Shown here: in pieces, positions 55,311 through 64,000 of the stretch | Layout: each line of letters opens with the position of its first letter | How positions within the stretch are numbered: position 1 is the first letter of the stretch | Assembly (NCBI GenBank): GCA_002786065.1 | Contig: NHNY01000003.1 | Coordinates: 124,001-188,000, forward strand | From: Microcyclospora pomicola | Lineage: Eukaryota > Ascomycota > Dothideomycetes > Capnodiales | DNA length: 64,000 nucleotides | Direction of reading: 5' to 3' | Made by a program: the position numbers and the translations under genes | Notes under the pieces: generated by a model | The model's database searches: none | Told to the model about the DNA's origin: nothing | Seen by the model: the letters and a program-made list of their open reading frames with translations, nothing else

Positions 55311-56474
55311 AAACAACGCTCTCGGCTCGTCCACCTGTCACACTTCGACACATCACTCGTCCCACTTCCACGACCTTCCAACCACTTGCAAAAGGACTCT
55401 CCTGTCCCTTTGCCTCTTCCCCCAAAGACAAATAGAGACCTACCGCTCTACTTGTCCCCTTCCGAGTCGCACGATTCAGGAAGGTTGAGCAAACAGTTCA
55501 AGTTCGCAACGCTGGATTTCGACGCCAGAGTCCCGTGAGTCCAATCCGTCCAGGAAAGAGATTCTCACCTCCAAATCGTTCCTACTAACACCACCCTCAG
55601 AGTCCCGTTCAGCGTCTTCCCATCCGCCTACAAGAACGAGCAGCAGAGCTCGGAAACGACCGAGGTCAAGACCGAGGAGCAAGTCACCGTACAAGACGCT
55701 GGACGGGAAGGTCGAAGTGAACGCATCACCCAACAAGGCCCTTCCCGTCGAGACGACCGCATCACTCGTGAGGACATCCGCATCACCGAGCACGACCGTG
55801 TCCGCCCCGGTGTGGAACGTGTGAAGCGAGAAGAGCACATCAACGTCTACGACAGCGAACGCCGCAATACCCGTGAGCAGTAAGTCTACACCGCCCTGAG
55901 CATCCAGACTGCCCGAGAACACCACCACCAGGGGATCCAATAGTCCAGCCAGCAGGGGTCGGGCCTCGCGTTGCAACGCACGTACATCGGCCTTCTCCTG
56001 GCTGGCTTTACAAAACACGCTAGCCACGCTAGCGCCCGTTGTTTGTTGTGGTTGTCAGGCAAAACATTGTTTTCTTCTTCACCGATCTCAAACACTTCCT
56101 TCTATATCACCTCCACTAACATCTCTTACCACTTCAGGTACAGAGAGCCCTTCCAACGCTACTCCGACGCCCAGATCGACGTCCAAGACCGTGTCTACGA
56201 CCGTGAGTACCCAACCCGTCACACTCCAGGCACTCAGATCGACGTCGACACCCGCATCGACGTTGCCGAGCGAGACTACCGCACCCGCACCGTCCCCTTC
56301 ACCGAAGACTTCCGCGAGACCCGCGGCTGGGAAGACAAGAGCACCCACCCTCGCCAGTACCCCCAAGAAGGCTTCGCCGAGCGTGAACCAGTGAGCTTCG
56401 ACGAGAAGGTCACCGTCCGCGAAGAACGCACCGTCGACCCATCCAGGTCGTCCGAGCACAAGCACCGCCTTGAT
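55311..56474 (+). other. Coding-competent 5' exons of HEX1 without an in-frame ATG
   Basis: Three blocks in one frame are joined by clean introns: 55311-55534, 55601-55879 and 56138-56474. The introns are GTGAGT...CTCAG with a CTAAC branch point, and GTAAGT...TTCAG. They read SGRLSKQFKFATLDFDARVP, then VPFSVFPSAYKNEQQSSE, RITREDIRITEHDRVRPG, REPFQRYSDAQIDVQDRVYD and TQIDVDTRIDVAERDYRTRT, and run directly into the HEX1 core. The region is highly charged with repeated (R/Q)I(D/T)V-like units. The frame is open from a stop at 55308-55310, yet no ATG occurs in frame before 56475. Extended N-termini and alternative splicing are known for HEX1 in other ascomycetes. A missed upstream exon, non-AUG initiation, or use as 5' UTR are the alternatives. 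Confidence 0.7.
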
Positions 56475-57143
56475 ATGGGATATTACGACCGCGAGGGACA
56501 GTACCACTCATTCCGCCACGGTCTCCACAAGGCCGCCGACCGAGTCCTTTACGGTAAAGAGCACCACCACCACCACCACTCACACCACGAGCACGCCCCG
56601 CGTGTTGAAGAAGACATCGTCATCGAAGACCGCGAAGTCACAATGGGTGCCCCACGCTACTCCGAAGAGCGCCGCTACACCGAGCGTAGCGGCCCTGCCA
56701 ACACCATCACCATCCCCTGCCACCACATCCGCATTGGTGATCTGTTGATCCTCCAGGGACGTCCCTGCCAGGTCATCCGCATCACCACCTCTGCCCAGAC
56801 TGGCCAGCACCGCTACCTCGGTGTGGACCTCTTCACCAAGCAGCTGCACGAGGAGTCATCCTTCGTCAGCAACCCATCCCCATCCGTTGTTGTCCAAAAC
56901 ATGGTCGGCCCTGTCTTCAAGCAGTACCGCGTGCTCGATATCCGTGATGACGGAAAGGTCGTCGCCATGACCGAGACCGGTGATGTCAAGCAGGGTCTTC
57001 CTGTCCTTGACCAAAGCAGCCTCCTCCAGCGTCTTGGTGAGAGCTTCGAGAACGGCCGTGGCTCCGTCCGCGTGCTGGTCATCAGTGATGAGGGTCGTGA
57101 GCTCGCCGTCGACTACAAGGTCGTTCACGGCAGCAGGTTGTAG
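56475..57143 (+). CDS. hex1: Woronin body major protein HEX1 (core form)
   Basis: Self-assembling core protein of the Woronin body, a peroxisome-derived organelle that plugs septal pores after hyphal wounding. From the ATG at 56475 the product is 222 residues and begins MGYYD, as in Neurospora HEX-1. A His-rich loop follows (HHHHHHSHHEHAP), then the eIF5A-like double beta-barrel: NTITIPCHHIRIGDLLILQG, RPCQVIRITTSAQTGQHRYL, GVDLFTKQLHEESSFVSN and GPVFKQYRVLDIRDDGKVVA. The C-terminus VVHGSRL is a peroxisomal targeting signal (PTS1). Residues His and Lys in the lattice-forming segment are conserved by eye. In-frame exons upstream suggest a longer isoform of about 500 residues. Presence of this gene places the organism in Pezizomycotina. 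Confidence 0.95.
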   Translation: MGYYDREGQYHSFRHGLHKAADRVLYGKEHHHHHHSHHEHAPRVEEDIVIEDREVTMGAPRYSEERRYTERSGPANTITIPCHHIRIGDLLILQGRPCQVIRITTSAQTGQHRYLGVDLFTKQLHEESSFVSNPSPSVVVQNMVGPVFKQYRVLDIRDDGKVVAMTETGDVKQGLPVLDQSSLLQRLGESFENGRGSVRVLVISDEGRELAVDYKVVHGSRL

Positions 57144-58169
57144 ATCCTTTCTACCGATACCATGCAGGACGATAATGTGAAAGAGAAGTGATATTGACAT
57201 GCTGCATGTCGTGTCTTCACGATATGTTGGTGTCTTGCTTCGGCATCTGGGACAACTCGACTTACGGGCATGGCGCTATTGTGACATTGACCGGAGTCGG
57301 GCACGGCTGAGAAAACATGGGAGCATTGATAGAGAGACTGTTGATAGTTGTGTAGTTTTTGGATCTTATGATGTATCAAACAGGTCGTTTCGATGTGTTG
57401 ACTTCAATCGTATGCTTCATCTTCTCGTGACCGTGGTGGGTGGCAGATTACCACTTTCTCATTCCCTTGTCCCGCCGCGATAGCTGTAGATTACCACTTT
57501 TGCGGTGTTGCCACGCCCAAAACACAGGATATAAGCAACCCAATTATCCAGCTGACCATCATCGTCCTGCCTGTACATATTAGAGAAAGCCATCGTCATC
57601 CTGGAAGTGCCAGTACGGTACGCGAGCACAGCCGCGCAAATCATAAGTATATGTGTTGATCTATTCTCATCCCAAGCCGCCGCCGAGCCCGTATCTCGTT
57701 GCCCTGGAGGCGCAGCCGGGCAAGCCGAGTTATTCTTACGCCTTCGTGCATGTGCGTCTTACATGTCGCGACACCGTCGCTCACACACCTCCCACACACA
57801 TGATCTTTTGGTTGTGAGCTTGATTGATTCCAGATTCAGTGGTGTATTATCTATTGTTACGATTTGGACTGAGAGGAAATCGCTGGAGAAAGCATCTGCT
57901 AGAAGTACGGAGTAAACAGTAAAGCTGGGGTGGCGCCGGCTGTTGTTTACACTACGACATCGGGATTCTTGGGCAAAGTGTCTACTCTACTGGATCACGA
58001 ACGACAATCGCTTGGAACGTTCACCGGGAGGAGGACTGATCCAATGAATCGTTGATTCATCCAAGTTCAAGATACCAACTATCCTGGTTCAACTGCAGCC
58101 ACTCAAACCTGAACAAAGGACCAAACGCTTCATCAGGCTGCGCCACTGGCGACAGTTCGACCACCCACC
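57144..58169. other. Intergenic between HEX1 and the GH17 gene
   Basis: About 1 kb. It should contain the HEX1 3' UTR and the GH17 promoter. A few short frames, none convincing. Confidence 0.45.
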
Positions 58170-60638
58170 ATGGACGCACGACAATACGGTATTCCTCCGG
58201 GCTACCGTGAGGGAAAGGATTCACGGCCTCAAGTGTCGCCTTCGAAAGTCCGGTCCGCGTATACGACTACAAATGCAACGGCCACTCCTCCATCTCCAGC
58301 ACCGTTGTTCACAGGCCCACCTCCACCGACCCATCGCCAGACTCCCCCGGCACCGCGTTCTCCAGCCCAGCCATCACCAACACGACAACGGCGGAGATCC
58401 ACCGCCTCACCATCAAAGGACTTCTACGGCGCCGCAGCCGCGGTTGGCGGGCTCTCTGGCCTCGCTGCTCATGCGCCGCCAAGCTATGGCTCCGGCCAGG
58501 CGCTCCGCGACATCGACAATCTCTACAGCTCTCGCGTACGGACTCCTTCGCCAGAGGTAAAAGAGGAGCGGCGGCCATTCACGCAAGCTGCGCCGGCGTT
58601 TGCAGCCGGGGCGCCTGCAGCGACAATCCCGCCCAGCCGACCGCTGCAACTCCAGCATGATTCGCAGAGTTCGATCGCGCCGTTGATGGAGCATCGAGGC
58701 AGCCCCGGTAGGACAAGACGGTCGCCGGACCGACAGACGAGAACGTCGCCGTGTCGTTCGCCCGAGCGCGAGGTAAGGAGGTCGCCGGAGCGAGATGCAA
58801 GGAGGACGCCACGGAGACCCGCAGAGGTGCCACCGCCGCTGCGATCACCGAATCGATCGCCGCCGAAGAGGTACCGGAAGAATGCTTATAATCTGGAGGA
58901 TGAGGGTCCTGTTTCTCCTATCTCTCGCCATTCGCCTCTACCAACAAAGACTGGTCCTATCACGACATATCCGACAGGCTTTGAGGCGCCAGAAACGCCC
59001 ATACGAGGATCACCGTCGCCGTTGTTGAGGACCGAGCAGAGGAACGACTACAGTGGCAGTCCTATCCCGAGAAGACAGCAGTCGCCCATGTCTCAGCCAT
59101 CGTTGTATCAAGGCGATGGATATGACGAATTCATAGATCCGCGAGACATCGCTGACGATGGCGATGATGGCTTCAAGTCTAGCTCAGAGATGAAGCGAGA
59201 TCGTCGTAAGCATGGCATATCTGCAGTCGGTGGTGCAGCTGCTGCTGGAGGTGCGATGGGAGCGGCAGCTGGTGGTATATTCGGCCGAGTCTTCAGTGGA
59301 GGCCGTCAGCGCAGTGGGCAGTATGACACTGTCCCAGACAACGACGTTGGAGTAAGAGGCGGAGCCGGCGACGCGGAAAAGAGCGAATGGCTTGGTGAAG
59401 ATGAGATCAGGAAGAAGCGATTCAAGAGGACTTTGTGCTGGGGCATCACTCTGGTCGTCATAGCAGCCATCATTGGTGGTATCATCGGCGGGGTTCTCGC
59501 CTCGAAGAAGAAATCAACGGGTGGGTCAACTTCAGGTGCCAAAGACAGCGAGCTTTACGACATCAACTCGTCGCAAGTCAAGGCATTACTGAACAACACC
59601 GCCCTTCACCGGGTCTTCCCTGGCATGGACTACACTCCACTCAACGCGCAGTACCCGGAGTGTCTGACCACACCACCAGATCAGAACGATATTACCCTCG
59701 ACGTGGCCATTCTATCCCAACTATCACCTTCCGTGCGTCTGTACGGGACAGACTGCAACCAAACCGAAATGGTCCTCGAAGCCATCGATCGTCTCGGCTA
59801 TACAGACTCCATGACCGTCTGGCTCGGCGTCTGGCTCTCCAACAACGACACCACCAACGCCCGCCAGCTCGACCAGATGTACACCATCCTCTCCACCTAC
59901 CCGCAATCGCGCTTCTCCGGCGTCATCGTCGGCAACGAAGTCCTCTACCGCAAAGACATGACCCTGGCCACGCTCGGCAGCACCATCTCCGCCGTCCGCA
60001 GCAACCTCACCGCCCTCTCCATCAACCTGCCCGTCGCCACGGCCGACCTCGGCGACGACTGGACCGCGTCCCTCGCCGCCGACACCGACATCGTCATGGC
60101 CAACGTCCACCCTTTCTTCGCCGGCGTCACCCCGGACGTCGCGCCCGCCTGGACCTGGGACTTCTGGCAGACCAACGACGTCGTCCTCGCCACCACCACC
60201 GGCACCAACTCCTCCTGGCCCCGCAACATCATTGCCGAAACCGGCTGGCCGAGTGACGGTGGTAACGACTGCGGGAGCGAAAGCACCGCCTGTGCGGATG
60301 ACACCTCGGGCGCTGTCGCTAGCGTCGACAACATGAATACCTTCATGGACGGCTGGGTGTGTCAGGCGCTCGCCAATGGCACGACGTATTTCTGGTAAGT
60401 TGTGACGATCCCTCTGTTCCCCAAACTCGCCTTGTTTTTTCCATCAGCATTGTCCATTCGGTAGCTGACATGATATCAAAACAGGTTCGAAGCCTTCGAC
60501 GAGCCGTGGAAGGTCATCTTCGACACCGATCTGGACAAGTGGGAGAGCAAATGGGGGCTGTTGGATGAGAACCGCAAGGTCAAGGATGGGCTGGTGATTC
60601 CGGATTGTGGGGGCAAGACGGTGGATGCGGCTTATTGA
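58170..60638 (+). CDS. btgC: Membrane-anchored GH17 glucan endo-1,3-beta-glucosidase (BtgC type)
   Basis: Cell-wall beta-1,3-glucan modifying enzyme. Exons 58170-60394 and 60485-60638 (intron GTAAGT...AACAG) give 792 residues. Residues 1-415 are cytosolic, Pro/Ser/Arg-rich and disordered. A single span follows at about 421-445 ([20 protein letters not shown]), making it a type II membrane protein with the catalytic domain outside. The GH17 domain covers about 480-785: [20 protein letters not shown], then [11 protein letters not shown] with acid/base Glu590, [10 protein letters not shown], and [12 protein letters not shown] with nucleophile Glu690. After the splice comes [13 protein letters not shown]. 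This architecture is the one known for Aspergillus BtgC. Several sequons occur in the outer domain. Confidence 0.93.
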
Positions 60639-60915
60639 TTTGGCTGGGAGGGTGGTGGAGAGGTAGAGAAGGGGCCTCCGGATCGGGTTTGAGGGGAAAA
60701 TATGTTATCATGAATACTACGAGGGTTTCGGGATCTGTATGGCGCTGCAGGATAATGCAGTACCGGGTCTGGGCGGAATACGTCGCGACTTATGTACGAA
60801 CCGACTTTAACGCAAATGACATGAATGCATAATAATCATTACCCGAAGAACAAGATCATAAGAAAATCGTAAGACTCTCGCACGAAAGCCATGCATGTCA
60901 ATACCTCAACACCCC
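60639..60915. other. Short intergenic between convergent genes
   Basis: 277 bp of 3' flanks; no features seen. Confidence 0.4.
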
Positions 60916-61766
60916 CTACCCATCCACAGCATTAACAGCATACTGCTCATTCAACGAATTGGCGTCCTGCACCCAATCATCGAGATACTCCGGCAGCGCG
61001 GGCACCCGATTATGCGCCGCTTCAATCGGCGTCCCGAGCGTCATATACGTCGGCACGACACCGACCCACGTGCGGCCCGCGAGCGCCGCATCGTTCATAT
61101 CAGCTTTATCGTCGCTCGGCCCGCCAGTGCGCACCTTGGCCGACGCCGTCTCGATGCGGACGCGCAGCACGCCGGTGGCGGTGAGTTCGGCCTTGGAGGC
61201 GGTGGGGCGGCTGTGCTGCCAGCGCGCGGGGACGGCGTTGTTGGTGATGGCCGTCAGGGCGTGGGCGATCTCGGCCGGGTCCGACAGCAGCGCGGCGTGG
61301 CCGAAGGCGACGGCGGAGCGGTAGTTGGCGCTGTTGTGGAAAGGCGCGAGCGCGAGGACGTAGCCGTCGATGTGCGTGGCGGCGACGGAGACGGGGAGCG
61401 CGGCGGTGCCGGACGCGGTCAGCTTGAAGAGGCGCGCGGCCGAGGAGCCGTGCAGGTAGATGACGGGGTCGGGGTCCGGGTCGGAGTCGGCGGCGGAGGG
61501 GGGTGGAGTGGCGACGCAGCCGAGCATGGGCAGGATGGTGGGGAATTGCGGACCGTCGGTGCAGGGCGCGTTGAAGGCGACGTGCAGGACGAGCACGCTG
61601 TTGAGGATGCTGTGGATCAGGTCGGCGTCGTATTTTGCTGGGATTGTGGTCAATTGGGGTTCGTTGGTCAGGAGTCCGGACGCTGGGGATGTTGGCACAT
61701 ACTGCGTTTCTTCAGCCGTACACCTTGTGACCGCTCGTCAGGCGTGTATGTTGCTGTTGGCGCCAT
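60916..61766 (-). CDS. Pyridoxamine 5'-phosphate oxidase-related flavoprotein
   Basis: FMN-binding split-barrel protein of the Pyridox_ox_2 type; substrate unknown. Exons 61766-61703 and 61637-60916 give 261 residues. The intron is GTATGT...TCCCAG with a CTGAC branch. The short first exon encodes MAPTATYTPDERSQGVRLKK and joins to KYDADLIHSILNSVLVLHV, the start of the split barrel. Then come FPTILPMLGCVA, VIYLHGSSAARLFKL (flavin-phosphate contact region), VSVAATHIDGYVLALAPFHN and SANYRSAVAFGHAALL. The C-terminal part has a conserved VPTYMTLGTPIEAAHNRV. Reading the second exon alone leaves no proper ATG, which supports the splice. The gene is very GC-rich. Confidence 0.87.
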
Positions 61767-62300
61767 GGTCGTTGATCTTATCGGTCTTCACTCCTTCTGT
61801 GATATTTGTTTGTTTTCCTGCTAATTGGTTCTCGTCTAATGTTTCGAATACGGAGTCACGGTGTCTCAATGCAAACAATCTCGTGGTCCAGATGCTTAGA
61901 CTCAAGGCCAAGCGGAATTCCACTTCACTGATGATTTCGAGAGTTGTATCACGGACTTGAATAGCTTGAAGACTTGCTACGACCGACAGGAACTCATCTG
62001 TTTATATAAGTTGCGGCGAGCTAGATATGCTCGCGCCCTACAGAAGTGAGTACAGCAGCCACTGTGGTCCACTCCAGCCAGTAAATTTGAACCAATCAAG
62101 CATGGCGCATTTCTCATGTCATGATCGGCTGGACCTGCTCGAACGGGAAGGTATGTTCGTAATGTCTCTGGAGCGGGGAGAGAGAGCATACGTAAAGCAG
62201 GTAGGCTCAGGATCAGGTGTAACATAGCCATATTACTGTTCAGAAGTATGTTGGTCAAGACTGTTGACTTGTTGATTGTGATCGTTCCGTATCATGATTA
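61767..62300. other. Intergenic, flavoprotein upstream region
   Basis: About 530 bp between two leftward genes; no coding sequence supported. Confidence 0.45.
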
Positions 62301-64000
62301 CTATATTATCTGAGAGCTTGCTGTCCGACTCTCTTCCGCCAGCGCTTGAACATGATCGCTTGCTTTGCTCTTTTCTTCAAGCTTCTCCTTCTCTCCCAAG
62401 GAACGTGGGGGACTAATTGCTTCACGTCGAGCCTGTGCCCAACGACCATATGCCGCTGGTTTGTTACTGAGTTCGAGCACCTGTTCGTATTCGGCCCTCC
62501 ACCGAATGTTGTTGTCGGTGAGCGCAGTATCACTGTAATAGGTGAAGGGTATTTTTTGCAAGTGGGACACTGGTTTGGCGATGTACTGTTTTGTGTCGAG
62601 CAGATGCTTGGTCCAAGCATCTACGTCCAGGAATTGTGCCCGCTCCTTGCTGACACGCCAGGTTGGACCGAACACCGCGCGAAGCAAGTGTGGGTGATTC
62701 TCTGGAACATCGTCTTGAAGGAGTTCGGCTGGAATGTCAGGGAACATATCCGGCCATAGTGTGTTGACATGTCTAACGTGATGAGCCAAGGATTGTCGAT
62801 TTCTGCGGCGTGCCTCGTTATTCAGTGGTTTATTCGAACTGCCAGGACCGAAGAGTATTATCATGCGGGAGAGGAAAGCACGACGCATGGCATCGATGCT
62901 CACTGGTATGTCGTACACGTTGTTCAAAATTCGAAGCAACGCCAAACCACGGGCCCATGGCGCCGGTCCAGTCGGATTTAGGAATTCACGCAATTTCGAC
63001 AACCACAGTCTTGACCTTTTATCGCGTCCGTTCTTCGTCCGCGCTGTCGCAACTTGTCGAAAGCCCCAGATCACGAGCTGGCCGTGTAATTCGGGATCGG
63101 ATAGATAGGCATCAGTCCAATGTCGCTTGACTACAGTTGAGGCATGGTCAAAGGTATCGCGCGCTCGAGAACGGCTCTCAGCAAGCTTGAGAATCATTCT
63201 CTGTACGCTGTCGAAGTGCCCTCGAAGACCTTGATTTGTGATTGAATACGCCCACGTCCACTTCCCTTTGAGCTCGAGGCCACGATCTTGCGCGTACATC
63301 AACGCCTGTGCAACAAACTCGTAGGGGTCGAAGTTACTGGACTCCACAAATGGACGCCGTCCTCGCTGCCGTTCTGGTAATAAGTTCTTGTTCAGGGATG
63401 CACATGTCTCAAGCGTCAATGGCAGACTACTCGATTGTATCTGCTGCATCGTCTGGACGATCTTCGGTACATCCCCATGTGAAACATAGTGTTGCATCAA
63501 CCTGTTCCATGCCCGAGCATTAGCTTGTTGCCCCAGGAGCTCCAATACCGCAAGCGTTATTCGGACGCTGGGCCAGTCATTCAACTCGAGCTGAGAGATC
63601 AGAAGTTTTTCTTGCAAGCCGGCATCCTCGTACGATTCATGATGTTGATCGCTTCGAAGTAGAAACGCAAAACCATCGCCAGTTTCCTCCCTGGCTAATT
63701 GGCGCAATAGACGGCAAAAGACCTCGTCCGAGACATGGATGCCACCTTTTGCAAGTGTCGCGAGCGACTCACGAAAAATTGCCGGGGTGCCGGCTCTTAT
63801 TGCCAACTCTCGTAGTGCGATCGGGCCTATCTTATCGATGCCCAGAAATCCCACACCGCTGAGGGCCACTTCCAGAGGAAACGCTCGAGTGGCAAAGATG
63901 TTGGCAATGAAGGTATCACTGATGGTTTTTGGCTTGATCCCATGAACCTCGCCGACCAGAATGGACATGTTCGCTCGTGTCAACTTCGGCCATGCTACAG
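62301..64000 (-). CDS. PPR-repeat protein, 3' part, probably mitochondrial
   Basis: The open frame continues through the right edge of the window, so only the C-terminal 566 or so residues are visible. It is all-helical with PPR-like units, for example ANARAWNRLMQHYVSHGDVP and PKIVQTMQQIQSSSLPLTLE, then SITNQGLRGHFDSVQRMILK. PPR proteins in fungi bind organellar RNA and act in mitochondrial transcript processing or translation. The C-terminal 200 residues are not repeat-like and contain basic segments (NEARRRNRQSLAHHVRHVNT) and several conserved Trp (HLLRAVFGPTWRVSK, NNIRWRAEYEQVLEL). Repeats are degenerate, so the PPR call is moderate. The targeting sequence and start codon are outside the window. 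Confidence 0.7.
   Translation of the reverse strand, partial: VAWPKLTRANMSILVGEVHGIKPKTISDTFIANIFATRAFPLEVALSGVGFLGIDKIGPIALRELAIRAGTPAIFRESLATLAKGGIHVSDEVFCRLLRQLAREETGDGFAFLLRSDQHHESYEDAGLQEKLLISQLELNDWPSVRITLAVLELLGQQANARAWNRLMQHYVSHGDVPKIVQTMQQIQSSSLPLTLETCASLNKNLLPERQRGRRPFVESSNFDPYEFVAQALMYAQDRGLELKGKWTWAYSITNQGLRGHFDSVQRMILKLAESRSRARDTFDHASTVVKRHWTDAYLSDPELHGQLVIWGFRQVATARTKNGRDKRSRLWLSKLREFLNPTGPAPWARGLALLRILNNVYDIPVSIDAMRRAFLSRMIILFGPGSSNKPLNNEARRRNRQSLAHHVRHVNTLWPDMFPDIPAELLQDDVPENHPHLLRAVFGPTWRVSKERAQFLDVDAWTKHLLDTKQYIAKPVSHLQKIPFTYYSDTALTDNNIRWRAEYEQVLELSNKPAAYGRWAQARREAISPPRSLGEKEKLEEKSKASDHVQALAEESRTASSQII

Overview
The window is nuclear DNA of a filamentous ascomycete (Pezizomycotina). 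The clearest marker is HEX1, the Woronin-body core protein, which is restricted to that group. Genes are compact, with zero to three short introns (about 50-260 bp) that have GT...AG ends and CTAAC-like branch points. A DNA transposon carries repeat-induced point mutation (RIP)-like damage. Gene content and the extended, charged HEX1 N-terminus suggest Dothideomycetes, perhaps the Mycosphaerellales, but that placement is inference. No virus-like element, tRNA, rRNA or CRISPR was seen. A 14-N assembly gap lies at 53411-53424.

Layout. 1-10.5 kb is gene-dense: the 5' end of WBP1, the complex I 9.5 kDa subunit, an F-box protein, a BTB/POZ protein, an unknown acidic nuclear-type protein, a DUF3632-like protein and mitochondrial methylcrotonoyl-CoA carboxylase alpha. 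10.5-15.3 kb is gene-poor and holds a cluster of short palindromic repeats. 15.3-33.5 kb holds the 4'-phosphopantetheinyl transferase (NpgA type), NUP82 and CBC2 head to head, a mitochondrial-type SDR, an RNA 3'-phosphate cyclase, a cupin, a small unknown protein, an unknown polytopic membrane protein and a GDSL/CE16-type esterase. 33.5-47 kb is a gene desert. It contains only a TALE homeobox gene, a RIP-damaged Fot1/pogo transposon with perfect 49-bp terminal inverted repeats, and scattered coding relics. 47-64 kb is gene-dense again: MDM34 (ERMES), ECM15/UPF0045, LAG1-type ceramide synthase, a histidine phosphatase with the assembly gap, HEX1, a membrane-anchored GH17 glucanase (BtgC type), a pyridoxamine-oxidase-like flavoprotein and the 3' part of a PPR protein.

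The genes are mostly single-copy housekeeping functions with no biosynthetic cluster. Themes recur: mitochondria and lipid (complex I, MCCA, MDM34, ceramide synthase, PPR), secretory/cell wall (WBP1, GH17, esterase), and RNA metabolism and export (NUP82, CBC2, RtcA). NUP82 and CBC2 share a 242-bp divergent promoter and both act in mRNA export. No convincing undescribed multi-gene system was found. The points most worth checking are the HEX1 5' exons that lack any in-frame AUG, the mismatch between the wrecked body and pristine ends of the Fot1 element, and several coding relics in the desert.
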